Notes: generated by a model from the sequence alone, not told the origin. A DNA stretch of 64,000 nucleotides from Fimbriimonadales bacterium (GCA_026129745.1 JAHCHL010000001.1:62001-126000); one strand, 5' to 3'. Shown: positions 20,688-29,800, counted from the stretch's first letter. Made by a program: numbers and translations.

Positions 20688-22118
20688 CTAACTGCCCGGT
20701 TTTTTCGCTTGGACTTGAACTTGAATTTGTGCTGACACACCGAGGCTCATGGCCCGAATCCGAGCCGGTCCGGGTGCAATCGCCGAGACGATGCCATCTT
20801 GATTCACTCGAACATTCGGCGATTCGGCAACCCAAACGACCGTGTTTGACGGAATCTCTGCACCCTGGGCGTTCAAGGCCCGAAGCGCGATGGTGTCCCC
20901 TTCACTAACCGTATTCGCAGGCGCAACGATTTGAATTGGTGGAAGGTCATTAGTCGCTAACTGTGCATAGAGCAGCAATGCGTTCGCTACGGGCCTCTCG
21001 ACCCCGTCGCTTGGCCTGTTGAGAATTGCCCCCCCGGCATACAGCGTCGAACTACCTCCGCCATCGAGATTCAGCGCTTCGACACATCCAAGTCCCCGCA
21101 TAATCCACGCGAGTTCGTTCAATGTTGCTCCTGTCGAGAACTTTGAGCGGCCATCGACAACAACTAGAACGATCTCTCCGCTTGCAGTAATACCGATTGC
21201 GGTTCTTGGATGACGCTTCAATGCGAAGTCGTTGTCGAATCCTTCTTCGACAAATTCGACAAGAACCTGTCCGCTTCGAATGAGTCTTGGTCCGCCACCG
21301 AGCGCGAATCTGGCCTGCTTCCACTCCGGCGAACCTTCGAAGTGAAACTCAAATTTGTAGGTTGTGTTCTGTTGAATGCCTGCAAGCAGCCTCAATTGAT
21401 TTGCGCCCGTTGCAGCGACCACCCACTGCCCCTTTCTTACGGGATGCGATCTTACGTCGGGCACTACGTGTTTGAATTTGGCTTCGAACACACCATCGGG
21501 CGTTGGGGATTGGTCGCACTCAAAGACGAACATCATCCCATTTGTCGATGCTGTCGCCGTGCTTCCAGCTTCCGAGAAGACAATCAATTCGTTTGTCGAT
21601 GCAGGCCGATTGATTCCATTGATCGAGAGTCTGAGTCCGTTTGGTGCTTCGATCCATGCTTTCCATTTCGGTCGGTCTATGAAGACACGGTTTTCCGTCC
21701 ATCCGATCGCAGATCGGGACCTGAACGGTTCGCTGATCAACTCGCCGTCGTGAATGAACAACCCAAGCGGATCTCCGCTCGGTGCAAAGTAATCCGCATT
21801 GACAGCCAGGAAGGCACCTCGGCTCTTCGCCATCGATGAGACTCTGGCTCTTGTCGGTGCATTGTTGGGGGCGAGCACTGCGCCTCCTGCGAGTTCAGTT
21901 TCGAGACGAAAGTCTGGATTTGGGTACTTGAACCTGACGACGTGAATATCCATAGGCAAGGCCGGACGAACCTCCTGGCGGTACAAGAGGCCTGGCAGAA
22001 GTTCCCTGTCCCAGATTACTGGGGCACTTGGCTCACTGCCCAGTGCGCTCACGCCGATAACGAGTGCCATGCACCCGACAGAAAGCCTAATCACATTGTT
22101 GCGGCGGGTTCTAAGCAT
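20688..22118 (-). CDS. Secreted phosphodiester glycosidase family protein (NAGPA domain) with Ig-like tail
   Basis: The NAGPA (DUF2233) domain cleaves sugar-phosphodiester bonds such as GlcNAc-1-phosphodiesters; in bacteria several members are linked to wall or exopolysaccharide metabolism. The 476-residue protein has a signal peptide (to about residue 27). The NAGPA core follows, with FLAVNADYFAPSGDPLGL, ALGGGPRLI, HPRTAIGI and ALNLDGGGSSTLY, and then a C-terminal BIG2/Ig-like module (about 395-470). The ATG at 22118 lies inside the end of the LD-carboxypeptidase gene and has AGAGGA at good spacing. Last gene of its operon. Confidence 0.9.
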   Translation of the reverse strand: MLRTRRNNVIRLSVGCMALVIGVSALGSEPSAPVIWDRELLPGLLYRQEVRPALPMDIHVVRFKYPNPDFRLETELAGGAVLAPNNAPTRARVSSMAKSRGAFLAVNADYFAPSGDPLGLFIHDGELISEPFRSRSAIGWTENRVFIDRPKWKAWIEAPNGLRLSINGINRPASTNELIVFSEAGSTATASTNGMMFVFECDQSPTPDGVFEAKFKHVVPDVRSHPVRKGQWVVAATGANQLRLLAGIQQNTTYKFEFHFEGSPEWKQARFALGGGPRLIRSGQVLVEFVEEGFDNDFALKRHPRTAIGITASGEIVLVVVDGRSKFSTGATLNELAWIMRGLGCVEALNLDGGGSSTLYAGGAILNRPSDGVERPVANALLLYAQLATNDLPPIQIVAPANTVSEGDTIALRALNAQGAEIPSNTVVWVAESPNVRVNQDGIVSAIAPGPARIRAMSLGVSAQIQVQVQAKKPGS

Positions 22119-23011
22119 TCCAATGTTCCTCTGTCTGCGTCCAATTTTGCCCTCGCTCCGAGCGGAAGCGTCATGTTTTCAGGATTGTGCCCAATGGGAA
22201 AACCTATTATGGTCGGTTTTCCGAGTGAAATGAGTCGCTCTTCAACTATTTCTTGCCATGTTGGACTCACTTCAGTATCCATTCGTTTCTCATTGGTTCC
22301 TGTGAATTCCCCAATGACATATCCGGCGGCCTGTTGCAACTTTCCCGAGTTACGCAATTGCGTCAGCATTGCATCGACTCGGTGTGGGCTTTCATCGATG
22401 TCTTCCAAGACGAGAATCTTGTCCTTCGTATCGATTTCGTGAAGTGTGCCAAGTGAATCACAGATCAGTCGAACGCATCCGCCAGCCAACCGCCCTTCTG
22501 CGATACCACCAACAATGGTTTGAATCTCTGCTTTTGGAGACACAGAGGGAATTCTTCCTTCAAGCGAATCAAAAAGTGCATCGACCACCCATTGAGGTGA
22601 TTCGGCAGTCAAAGTGGTTCCCATTGGAGCGTGAAGTGTGATCAATCCGGCGTTGTTCAAGGCGGTGTGCAATGTCGTTATGTCGCTGAATCCCGCGAAG
22701 AGCTTTGGATGTTTTGCAAACTCACGAATGTCAATGTGCTCAAGCAGTCTTGCGCAACCGTATCCTCCTCGTACGCTAATGATTGCTTTGACTTCATCGT
22801 CCACCCAAAATCTTCGAAGTTCATCAACTCTCTCTTGATCGGTCCAAGACTCATTTTGGCTTTTGGGTTCACAGCACTCACCAATGACAACTGAATATCC
22901 ACGAGACTGAAACGCTGATACGGCGTATGCGAACTTATCCTGTTTAGCTGAAGACGCTGGAGCAGCGAATGCAACTGTGTCCCCGATTGTAATTGCTGTC
23001 GGCTTACGCAT
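22091..23011 (-). CDS. LD-carboxypeptidase (S66 family, LdcA-like)
   Basis: Cytoplasmic serine peptidase that removes the terminal D-Ala from murein tetrapeptides during wall recycling. The 306-residue protein has the N-terminal nucleophile motif SVRGGYGCARLL and the S66 order FAGFSDITTLH, then C-terminal Glu and His motifs (LVLEDIDESPHRVDAMLTQL and GFPIGHNPENMTLPLG). The frame is open 25 codons further, but ATG 23011 starts at MRKPTAI, where the family begins, and overlaps the kinase stop by 8 nt. The downstream phosphodiester glycosidase start overlaps this gene by 28 nt. Confidence 0.92.
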   Translation of the reverse strand: MRKPTAITIGDTVAFAAPASSAKQDKFAYAVSAFQSRGYSVVIGECCEPKSQNESWTDQERVDELRRFWVDDEVKAIISVRGGYGCARLLEHIDIREFAKHPKLFAGFSDITTLHTALNNAGLITLHAPMGTTLTAESPQWVVDALFDSLEGRIPSVSPKAEIQTIVGGIAEGRLAGGCVRLICDSLGTLHEIDTKDKILVLEDIDESPHRVDAMLTQLRNSGKLQQAAGYVIGEFTGTNEKRMDTEVSPTWQEIVEERLISLGKPTIIGFPIGHNPENMTLPLGARAKLDADRGTLECLEPAATM

Positions 23012-23909
23012 AAGCTGCAGCGAACGCGTCATTCTTTGCGATGATCTTGTCGACATCGCTTCGAGACGGCAGGTCTGTCGTCGCACCCAGTGTAGTCGAT
23101 GCTAGCGCTGCCGCTGCCGCACCGATGAGCATGGCACGGTTTAGCGGCAATCCTTCATGAAGTCCAGCGAGCACTCCCGCTCTAAAGACATCTCCGGCGC
23201 CTGTCGTATCGACGACTTCTATTGCTTTGAGTGCCGGAAATGCTCGTGCGCCAAACTCCTTAGATGCTGCATACAGTCCGCGTGCTCCGTCAGTCAAGAT
23301 CGTCGCGCAACCGTATCGACGTGAATGGCCCTCGACCCAACGAAGATTCTCTTCTGCATCGCCCCTCGCTCCCACCCAGTCCGTGCTGGACTGCCATACA
23401 TCGCAACGCGAAACGATCGAGTCTTGTTCCGGCTTGAAGAAGTCCATGAGATACGTTTTGACATTTTGGTCCTGTGCGTAGCTGACGACCTTTTTCGATG
23501 CATTCGGCATATTCGGTTCTGCACTTAGCCACGAGACGCCTGCTAAGTCTGGAAGCGGCATTTCATAGCTGTCCATGGCGCTAAAACCTGCCCCGATCAT
23601 CGTTCTTTCCCCATCGGGCGTCACATAAACATCCGTTGCCGGAGTGACGAAACCATCGACAGCATTCGGCACTTCGATTCCTTGCTCTTTTGCAAGTTCT
23701 GTTAGGACCCTGCCTGCCTCATCGTTGCCAACAGGATTGGTATGCAATCGAACAGGAACACCAAGTGACCGAAGCGCGAGTGCCGTGTTCGCCGCTTCTC
23801 CTCCAAGAACCAACTGAACATCGATCGCTTCGATGTATCCTCCGAAACGAGGAAATTGGGGAATTCGGTAGACACGATCAAGGCACAGGGTTCCAAAGCT
23901 TAGTATCAA
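23004..23909 (-). CDS. PfkB-family carbohydrate kinase
   Basis: Transfers phosphate from ATP to a sugar or nucleoside. The 301 residues show both PfkB signatures: the N-terminal GGEAANTALALRSLG and the C-terminal DTTGAGDVFRAGVLAGL with the catalytic Asp. The substrate is unknown; ribokinase-, fructokinase- and KdgK-like enzymes share this layout. The start is TTG at 23909, set by the N-terminal beta strand and a TATAAT box 9 nt upstream. It follows rodA by 20 nt and overlaps the LD-carboxypeptidase gene, so a role in phosphorylating wall-derived sugars is conceivable but unproven. Confidence 0.9.
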   Translation of the reverse strand: MILSFGTLCLDRVYRIPQFPRFGGYIEAIDVQLVLGGEAANTALALRSLGVPVRLHTNPVGNDEAGRVLTELAKEQGIEVPNAVDGFVTPATDVYVTPDGERTMIGAGFSAMDSYEMPLPDLAGVSWLSAEPNMPNASKKVVSYAQDQNVKTYLMDFFKPEQDSIVSRCDVWQSSTDWVGARGDAEENLRWVEGHSRRYGCATILTDGARGLYAASKEFGARAFPALKAIEVVDTTGAGDVFRAGVLAGLHEGLPLNRAMLIGAAAAALASTTLGATTDLPSRSDVDKIIAKNDAFAAAYA

Positions 23910-23918
23910 ACCGGCAAG

Positions 23919-23924
23919 ATTATA
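23919..23924 (-). promoter_or_regulatory. -10 box before the PfkB kinase gene
   Basis: Perfect TATAAT on the minus strand, 9 nt before the TTG start, no ribosome site. It would give a leaderless mRNA initiated in the rodA-kinase gap. Confidence 0.45.
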
Positions 23925-23929
23925 GCGGC

Positions 23930-25033
23930 TCAGAATACGAGATTTTTCTCACGGCTTCGCAAATTGAGCAAAAGACCAAGCAATGCGAAGTTCAGAAGCA
24001 TCGCCGTCCCCCCATAGCTCATGAACGGCAGCGGGACACCGACGATAGGCAGAAGACCCACAACCATCCCTAAGTTCACAAGAACGTGAAAACTAAACAA
24101 CGTGAATATACCGGCTGCCATGCTACGAAACAGCGGGACGGTCGCATTCAGCACGACTGCCCACACTCGCCAGAGAAAAAGGGCATATGCGGCGATAATA
24201 AAGAAAGATGCGACAAAGCCGCCTTCCTCAGCTACGACAGTAAAAATGAAGTCGGATGTTTGAACTGGAACGATTCCGGCTTCTTTCAGTGATCCTTGTG
24301 CAAATCCCTCACCGACGACTCGCCCTTTGGCAATGCTCAACTCCGCAACTTTCGCATGATAGCTTCCCTTTCCAGATAATAGATCGAGGATGCGCTGTTT
24401 TTGGTAGTCACGAATGACTCCGACGTTCCATGCCGCAGTAAACAACAAAGCACCAATTGCAAGAAATCCAAACAAGAAACGCAATCGCTGACCAGCGACA
24501 AGCGACATTCCAAACCAGATACAAATCAGCACGAGGCTTGTTCCCAAATCAGGCTGAAAGAGCACGAGCAGGAAGATTGGCAACACGTGCAGCAGGCTCA
24601 GGGCGAACGTTCTCGGTGTTCGCAGAGTCTCTTGATGTCGCGCCAACATGTCAGCAAGAGTAAGAATCAGCAGCAGTTTCGCCGGTTCGCTCGGCTGCAT
24701 GTCGAATGGGCCAAGGTCGAACCATCGTTGCGCACCGCCTCGCTCCGAGCCAAAAAGCCTCACGCCGACAAGCATTGCGATGTTGACGCCGTATACCCAC
24801 TTTCTGTGGTAGCACCATGAGCGTGGATCCATAAATAGAAACAGTGCGAATGCGGGCACAGCTAAGATGAGCCAAGTCGTTTGCCGCCAGAATGCTGCGT
24901 GTCCAGGCTGAACTGCGCTTGCACTCCAAAGAGTGATCATGCCAACAACCAACAGAACCAGTGCCGAACCGAGCAAAGGCCAGTCGATTCGGCGTCGCAA
25001 TTCGGTGCGCAGCGCGGCAGAAAACAGTCTCAT
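23930..25033 (-). CDS. rodA: Peptidoglycan glycosyltransferase RodA (SEDS family)
   Basis: Polymerises lipid II into glycan strands in the elongation machinery, with a partner class B PBP. The 367-residue polytopic protein (about 10 helices) has the SEDS landmarks ERGGAQRWFDLGPF and QPSEPAKLLLIL. It also has the essential Asp in FQPDLGTSLVL, then VVAEEGGFVAS and the C-terminal VPLPFMSYGGTAML. Length and loop spacing fit RodA better than FtsW. No mreC/mreD/pbp2 genes lie directly upstream in the window, so it is separated from the usual mre operon. A TACACT box stands 15 nt before the ATG. Confidence 0.93.
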   Translation of the reverse strand: MRLFSAALRTELRRRIDWPLLGSALVLLVVGMITLWSASAVQPGHAAFWRQTTWLILAVPAFALFLFMDPRSWCYHRKWVYGVNIAMLVGVRLFGSERGGAQRWFDLGPFDMQPSEPAKLLLILTLADMLARHQETLRTPRTFALSLLHVLPIFLLVLFQPDLGTSLVLICIWFGMSLVAGQRLRFLFGFLAIGALLFTAAWNVGVIRDYQKQRILDLLSGKGSYHAKVAELSIAKGRVVGEGFAQGSLKEAGIVPVQTSDFIFTVVAEEGGFVASFFIIAAYALFLWRVWAVVLNATVPLFRSMAAGIFTLFSFHVLVNLGMVVGLLPIVGVPLPFMSYGGTAMLLNFALLGLLLNLRSREKNLVF

Positions 25034-25090
25034 CGGTCGTCTATTGAGAGTGTACTGGTTTTGTTGATTTGCGTGATTCGACGATGGGTC

Positions 25091-26257
25091 CTACCCAGTT
25101 TTTGCTCCTCGCTTCCTTTTGCGTTTCGGCGGAACCAGCGCTTTCAAAGTTATTAGTTTTCCGTAACAAAGGAGCACGTCTCCGGGGAGTATTTCGCGCG
25201 AACCTCGTGGATTCGGAATTTCAAGACCTTGTCGGTGAATGCTAAGCACGAGCACATCCATCTCTCGCAATCCAGTTTCCGCGATCGTTTTATGGGCGAG
25301 ATCCGCATCTGGTTGCACAGGAACTTCTGCGATACCGTAACCGCGGGCGAGTGTTAGTCTTTGTCTTAGATCGATGTCCGGGAACGAAGCTTGTTCTTCG
25401 AGCAAAGCAATGATCGCACCGGCGACGTCGATGCCTGTCGTCGTTTCGATTCCTTGCAGCCCAGGGCTCGAGTTGACTTCGAGCACTTGTGGCCCATCGT
25501 TCGTTTCAAGCAGATCGACACCGGCAACTCTCAGTCCAAGGATGTGCGCTGCATGCACAGCAGCGCGCTCATACTCTTCAGTCAAAGACACGGGTTCGGT
25601 GGTGCCACCGCGATGAACATTCGAGCGATACTCACCAGGCTGTGCGCTGCGGCGCATCGCCGCGACGACATGATCTCCAACGACAAGCGCCCTGATGTCC
25701 TTGCCTTGGCTTTCTTTCACGAATTTCTGAATCAGTACGTTTTGTTTCGCTCCTTGCAGCGTTTCAATGATCGCTTCCGCTATCTTGTTTGTTTCTGCAA
25801 GTATGACGCCGATGCCTTGCGTTCCTTCTAAGACCTTGATGATTACCGGAGCGCCACCGAGCCTCTCGATGGCGGGCAATACTGCTCTCCTCTCGTGGAC
25901 GAAAGCGGTATGCGGCATGCCGATGTCATGTCGGCTCAATACCTGAAGCGATCGCAGCTTGTCACGTGAAACGCTGATGGCATGCGATGTGTTGAGTGTG
26001 AAGATGCCCATCTGCTCGAATTGGCGAACGATCGCTGTGCCATAGAAAGTCACGGATGCGCCGATGCGCGGCAGCACCGCGTCGTAATGGCTGAGCCGCT
26101 TGCCACGGTAGAACAGACCTGGGTTCCGACCCTCAACCGCGAGAGAGAACTTTAAGACATCGAGCACTTTGACATCGAGATCTCTTGCAATGGCCGCTTC
26201 ACGCAGTCGGCGCGTGCTATAGCAATGAGGGCTTCTGGACAAAATGGCGACCTTCAT
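25091..26257 (-). CDS. RimK-family ATP-grasp glutamate ligase fused to a C-terminal RCK_C (TrkA-C) domain
   Basis: RimK adds glutamate residues to the C-terminus of ribosomal protein S6 or makes related glutamyl peptides. Residues 1-290 are a full RimK: start MKVAILSRSP, SRDKLRSLQVLSRH, ATP-grasp loop KVLEGTQGIGV, KDIRALVVGD, and metal-binding VLEVNSSPGLQGIE. Residues about 300-375 do not belong to the family core. They read as an RCK_C ligand-binding domain (PVQPDADLAHKTIAETGL, then LPGDVLLCYG), followed by a very basic tail. It lies 18 nt downstream of the RimB-like gene and in the same block as rimO, which supports a ribosome-modification role. Confidence 0.88.
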   Translation of the reverse strand: MKVAILSRSPHCYSTRRLREAAIARDLDVKVLDVLKFSLAVEGRNPGLFYRGKRLSHYDAVLPRIGASVTFYGTAIVRQFEQMGIFTLNTSHAISVSRDKLRSLQVLSRHDIGMPHTAFVHERRAVLPAIERLGGAPVIIKVLEGTQGIGVILAETNKIAEAIIETLQGAKQNVLIQKFVKESQGKDIRALVVGDHVVAAMRRSAQPGEYRSNVHRGGTTEPVSLTEEYERAAVHAAHILGLRVAGVDLLETNDGPQVLEVNSSPGLQGIETTTGIDVAGAIIALLEEQASFPDIDLRQRLTLARGYGIAEVPVQPDADLAHKTIAETGLREMDVLVLSIHRQGLEIPNPRGSREILPGDVLLCYGKLITLKALVPPKRKRKRGAKTG

Positions 26258-26275
26258 AAGACTAAACCTGGCCGA

Positions 26276-26737
26276 TTATGGACTCTTAACTTTACGTTTT
26301 CGCTTGCGGCCGAATGCGTAGCTTTGGCTCGGGTCAACAACGAAGTGTCCTTCGAGGGCAGTTCGGCCAAGCAACGCGCGGCATGTAAGCTTCCTGCGTG
26401 AGGCCAGTCCGACCTCAATAACCTTCTCAACGGGACCAATTCTCACCTTTGCTTCTACCGTTATGCGGTCCCTGCCGCTGCCGAAACTGCTTTTGACGTG
26501 CGTTCTCCTTTTGATCGGTGCGATGACCGTTACCGTATCGTTTTGCGTGTCTCGCCTTAACACGGCCTCGAAACGAACAGTTCCGTCGCCGAGATCCTCC
26601 CACTTAGTCACATCGAGAACGCTCGTGCGAGCACCGGTGTCCGACTTCGCTTTGACACCAAAGAGACCCCATTCAGGAAAATCGATGTACTCGACCCAGC
26701 CGATACTTAGCAGTTCTTGCTCAGGTCGCTTCTTCAT
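26276..26737 (-). CDS. RimB-like retropepsin-type protease (PF05618 family)
   Basis: Small aspartic peptidase-like protein of the family annotated as ATP-dependent zinc protease; in Pseudomonas the homologue RimB works with RimK on S6 glutamate tails. The 153 residues have the retropepsin-like catalytic motif D33-T-G-A in AKSDTGARTS, a beta-rich core with RRDTQNDTVTVIAPIKRR, and the family C-terminal motif CRALLGRTAL...FVVDPSQSY. The tail is basic. It is directly upstream of the RimK fusion gene and 24 nt downstream of rimO. A TATAAG element at 26760-26765 could give it a separate promoter. Confidence 0.87.
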   Translation of the reverse strand: MKKRPEQELLSIGWVEYIDFPEWGLFGVKAKSDTGARTSVLDVTKWEDLGDGTVRFEAVLRRDTQNDTVTVIAPIKRRTHVKSSFGSGRDRITVEAKVRIGPVEKVIEVGLASRRKLTCRALLGRTALEGHFVVDPSQSYAFGRKRKRKVKSP

Positions 26738-26761
26738 CGAATGTTAATGACGATGGCGAGC

Positions 26762-28147
26762 TTATAGTGGATTCGAAGGAGCAACCATGCGCAGCGATTT
26801 GACTCTGCCGCGAGTGTTTCTTGCTCTTCGGATAGGCTTTGCATAGAGGTCATATTCTTCAGCGTCGATTACTTCCACCTCGATCATTTCACCTGGAATC
26901 TCGGTGCCTTGGACATAAACCAAACCGTCTATCTCTGGCGCATCTCGAAACGATCTGCCGGCCATCCAGTTCTCGTCTGCTGGTTGCTCGATGAGAACTT
27001 GGATGCGTTTGCCCAACCAAGAGCGATTCTTCTCGAGCGATATCAGTTGCTGAGTCTTCATCAGACGATCGTATCGACTGCGCTTGACTTTAGCAGACAC
27101 TTGATTTGGCATATCGTAGGCGAGAGTGCCCGGCTCTCTCGAAAACACGAACGCCCCAACTCGGTCCAACATTGCTTCCTTCATCCAGTCAATCAAGTAG
27201 TCGAAATGCTGTTCGGTTTCGCCAGGAAATCCAACAATGAAAGTCGTGCGAATCGCGCAATCGGGCATCGCTCGGCGAAGTTTCTCGAAAAGCTTTAGGT
27301 ACCTATCTCCGTCCCAAGGTCGTTTCATTGAGCGCAGCACTTCTGGGTGTACGTGCTGCAGCGGAATGTCGATGTACGGCAGCACTTTGTCGAGGCTACT
27401 CATTGCGTCGATCACTTCATCAGTCAAGCGATTTGGATAAAAGTACAGCAGACGAACCCAATCGATGCCTTCTACATCGTTCAATTTGGCAAGGAGCTTC
27501 GGCAACGTGAATTCTCTGTATAGATCGTATCCATATTGAGTGACATCTTGTGCAATCAAATTGATTTCACGCACACCAGTTCGTGCAAGGTGCTTTGCTT
27601 CGGACTCGACACGTTCAATCGGCTTGCTTTGGTGCATCCCTCGAAATGATGGAATCGTGCAGAAAGTGCACTTGTGGTCGCATCCTTCGCTGATTTTCAG
27701 ATATGCGCTCCATGGCGCGCCGGACCTCGCTCTTGTTGGAACGTCTGCCCATCTATGATGGGGTGGCGGGATTTCGAAGTATGTGTCATTCGAGCCTATT
27801 GTCAGCTCGACGATCTCGTCGAATCGTTCCATGTGCCCAACGCCGACATAGGCATCCGCGCCTGGGGCGACTTTTGCAATGTCCTTTCCGATTCGCTGAG
27901 CCAAGCAGCCAGCGACGATGACCTTTCCGGTTCTGCCATTGCGCTTTTCCTCCACAGCGGCTCGAATCGTTGCAATTCCCTCATCGCGTGCAGCTTGCAA
28001 GAACCCACATGTGTTGATGACCGTCACGTCCGCGAACTCGGCCGCCGCATCGACGCGAAACCCTTTGTTCGCAAGAACGCCCGCGATTTCTTCAGAATCG
28101 ACTTCGTTCTTTGCACAACCAAGCGTGATAATGCGAACAGTTTTCAT
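26762..28147 (-). CDS. rimO: Ribosomal protein S12 methylthiotransferase RimO
   Basis: Radical SAM enzyme that methylthiolates the conserved Asp of ribosomal protein S12. The 461-residue protein has the UPF0004 domain with cluster cysteines C11, C47 and C81, and the radical SAM motif CDHKCTFC (C156, C160, C163). Landmarks NLIAQDVTQYGYD and DIPLQHVHPEVL separate RimO from MiaB, and a C-terminal TRAM domain is present. First gene of a rimO-rimB-rimK-like series, all concerned with ribosomal proteins. The ATG at 28147 is clear. Confidence 0.95.
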   Translation of the reverse strand: MKTVRIITLGCAKNEVDSEEIAGVLANKGFRVDAAAEFADVTVINTCGFLQAARDEGIATIRAAVEEKRNGRTGKVIVAGCLAQRIGKDIAKVAPGADAYVGVGHMERFDEIVELTIGSNDTYFEIPPPHHRWADVPTRARSGAPWSAYLKISEGCDHKCTFCTIPSFRGMHQSKPIERVESEAKHLARTGVREINLIAQDVTQYGYDLYREFTLPKLLAKLNDVEGIDWVRLLYFYPNRLTDEVIDAMSSLDKVLPYIDIPLQHVHPEVLRSMKRPWDGDRYLKLFEKLRRAMPDCAIRTTFIVGFPGETEQHFDYLIDWMKEAMLDRVGAFVFSREPGTLAYDMPNQVSAKVKRSRYDRLMKTQQLISLEKNRSWLGKRIQVLIEQPADENWMAGRSFRDAPEIDGLVYVQGTEIPGEMIEVEVIDAEEYDLYAKPIRRARNTRGRVKSLRMVAPSNPL

Positions 28148-28213
28148 CGCGTTATCGATTCTGGTGAAGACTCGAGTGGCGACGCTTGTGCTGCTTCTCG
28201 AGTCTTCTTACAG

Positions 28214-28783
28214 TCAATGGGTTGGAGGCGGCGCAACTATGCTTTTCGGCGGCTGGTTTTTGATTGGTTTCAATGACTTGAGGTAAGCGAGAATCGCTCT
28301 GATATCGTCATCGGTGATGTGACTGTATGGCTCCATCGGCATGGGAGGCAAAACGGGCCTCTTGTCTTCCTTCCAATGATTGCCTGTTCGCCAACTTTCG
28401 ATGAGCATCTCTTCTGTCAGCTTACCGATACCAGTTTCGTCATCAGGAGTCAAGTTGCCACCGACGCTCACTCCGAACGGACCGGCGAATGCCGTCATGG
28501 TCAATCCCATTGTCGCCAATATGCCTTCTTCCAGCATTTTGGGTTCCCATTTAGGCAGCGGCGCATTTGCCGGATGTCCGCTAAATTCGAGACCTTTTAT
28601 GGGTTTGCCGTCTGGTCCATGGGGTGAGTGGCAATCTGTGCAACCCATGATTGTAACGAGGTATTTGCCCCGCTCGATCTTGTCTTGCTCTGCATTCGCT
28701 TTCTCTCCGGAGCCGACGGCCATTGCCGCCAAGCCGATACCGATTGGAATGATGGGTAATGCATACATGAACTTGCCTTTCAT
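28214..28783 (-). CDS. Membrane-anchored or secreted monoheme cytochrome c
   Basis: Electron carrier of the extracytoplasmic space. The 189-residue protein begins with a hydrophobic segment (about 6-25, signal or anchor). A single heme site C48-T-D-C51-H52 follows the class I sequence RGKYLVTIMGCTDCH. Distal methionine candidates lie in PPMPMEPYS, before the closing ITDDDIRAILAYLKSLKP helix. The open frame goes 41 codons upstream, but ATG 28783 follows an AGGAGG site and matches the start of the signal segment. It lies between rimO and speE with no evident redox partner nearby. The oxidase or reductase it serves is unknown. Confidence 0.88.
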   Translation of the reverse strand: MKGKFMYALPIIPIGIGLAAMAVGSGEKANAEQDKIERGKYLVTIMGCTDCHSPHGPDGKPIKGLEFSGHPANAPLPKWEPKMLEEGILATMGLTMTAFAGPFGVSVGGNLTPDDETGIGKLTEEMLIESWRTGNHWKEDKRPVLPPMPMEPYSHITDDDIRAILAYLKSLKPIKNQPPKSIVAPPPTH

Positions 28784-28877
28784 CGTGACTGTGTCCTCCT
28801 GATGTGTTTTTGCTCCTGCAAGCGATTCAGGCATCATACCGCGGTTCAGTAAAGTTTTTCGGAATCCAGAAACGGAT

Positions 28878-29798
28878 TTATGCTGTCCAGATGAAAGGGC
28901 GAGCATCGGTCATGATTTGGCCCTTTTCCTCAACTGCTTGATATAAGTAGTCTGGAATCGTAAAGGTGCTCTGATGAAATCGAGGTGTGTAATAGCGGTT
29001 TTTGACGCCTCTTGAAGAAAATCTGCGGGCGATTTCCTCTTCAGTCAGGTCGAGAGGGTCATGCTTCTTGCTGCATAAAATGAATGCCCACGGCACAAGG
29101 AACGTCGTGATGATCGCCCAATAGGGGCGAACGATTGGGAATACTTCTTTCACAGTGGAGAGGCATGCAGCAAAACAGTCCGGGTAGTTCATGTTCGCGC
29201 AGCCTGCTTGCATGGCGAACACACCATCGTCCGAAAGTCTGTCCATGCACAATTCGAAGTACTCCTTTGTGAACAAGTAGACTGCGGGGCCGCCTTCGAG
29301 CGGGTCGGGAAGATCGCTCAGGATCACATCGAACTTTTCATCTGTTTCTTCAAGATATTTCCTTGCATCCATGTGCAAGAGCGTTGTTCGAGGGTCGTCG
29401 AAAGAGCCTCTCGGCCATTCGGGCATATGCTCTCTCACCATTGCAACAAGCTCGTCGTCGATGTCGACCATCACTGCTTTTTCGACGGTGTTGTGCGCGA
29501 GTGCTTCTCGAAGCGTCGCACCTTCCCCGCCGCCTGCAACGAACACGGACTTTGGGTTGGGGTGTGTGGTCATTGCGGGACAGCTCATGCACTCATGAAA
29601 GATGTGCTCATCAAGAGCGCTTGTTTGAATGCAATAGTCGAGAAACAGCGTTTTGCCGAACCGCGGAATTTCGCAGATTTGATATTCTTGAAACTTCGTC
29701 TTGCCTTCGACAAGCATTTTCTCGACAGTAAAACACCACTCCATCGCATCGGTGTGCGTTTCGCTGATGAACATTCCTGTGCGCTGTGAAAATGACAT
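28878..29798 (-). CDS. speE: Polyamine aminopropyltransferase (spermidine synthase) SpeE
   Basis: Transfers aminopropyl from decarboxylated SAM to putrescine or another amine. The 306 residues show the SpeE fold: N-terminal beta domain with DYCIQTSALDEHIFHECM, nucleotide motif GGGEG (89-93; GGGDG/GGGEG is the family form), VDIDDELV and the catalytic D162 in LSDLPDP. The amine pocket region VKEVFPIVRPYWAII is present; whether putrescine or agmatine is the acceptor cannot be said. It starts 2 nt after the speD stop, so the two steps of spermidine synthesis are coupled. Confidence 0.93.
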   Translation of the reverse strand: MSFSQRTGMFISETHTDAMEWCFTVEKMLVEGKTKFQEYQICEIPRFGKTLFLDYCIQTSALDEHIFHECMSCPAMTTHPNPKSVFVAGGGEGATLREALAHNTVEKAVMVDIDDELVAMVREHMPEWPRGSFDDPRTTLLHMDARKYLEETDEKFDVILSDLPDPLEGGPAVYLFTKEYFELCMDRLSDDGVFAMQAGCANMNYPDCFAACLSTVKEVFPIVRPYWAIITTFLVPWAFILCSKKHDPLDLTEEEIARRFSSRGVKNRYYTPRFHQSTFTIPDYLYQAVEEKGQIMTDARPFIWTA

Positions 29799-29800
29799 GG

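Noticed and set aside
20617..20835. Minus-strand open frame of 72 codons
   Set aside because: It lies over the terminator side and the end of the phosphodiester glycosidase gene in another frame, has no ribosome site and resembles no protein.
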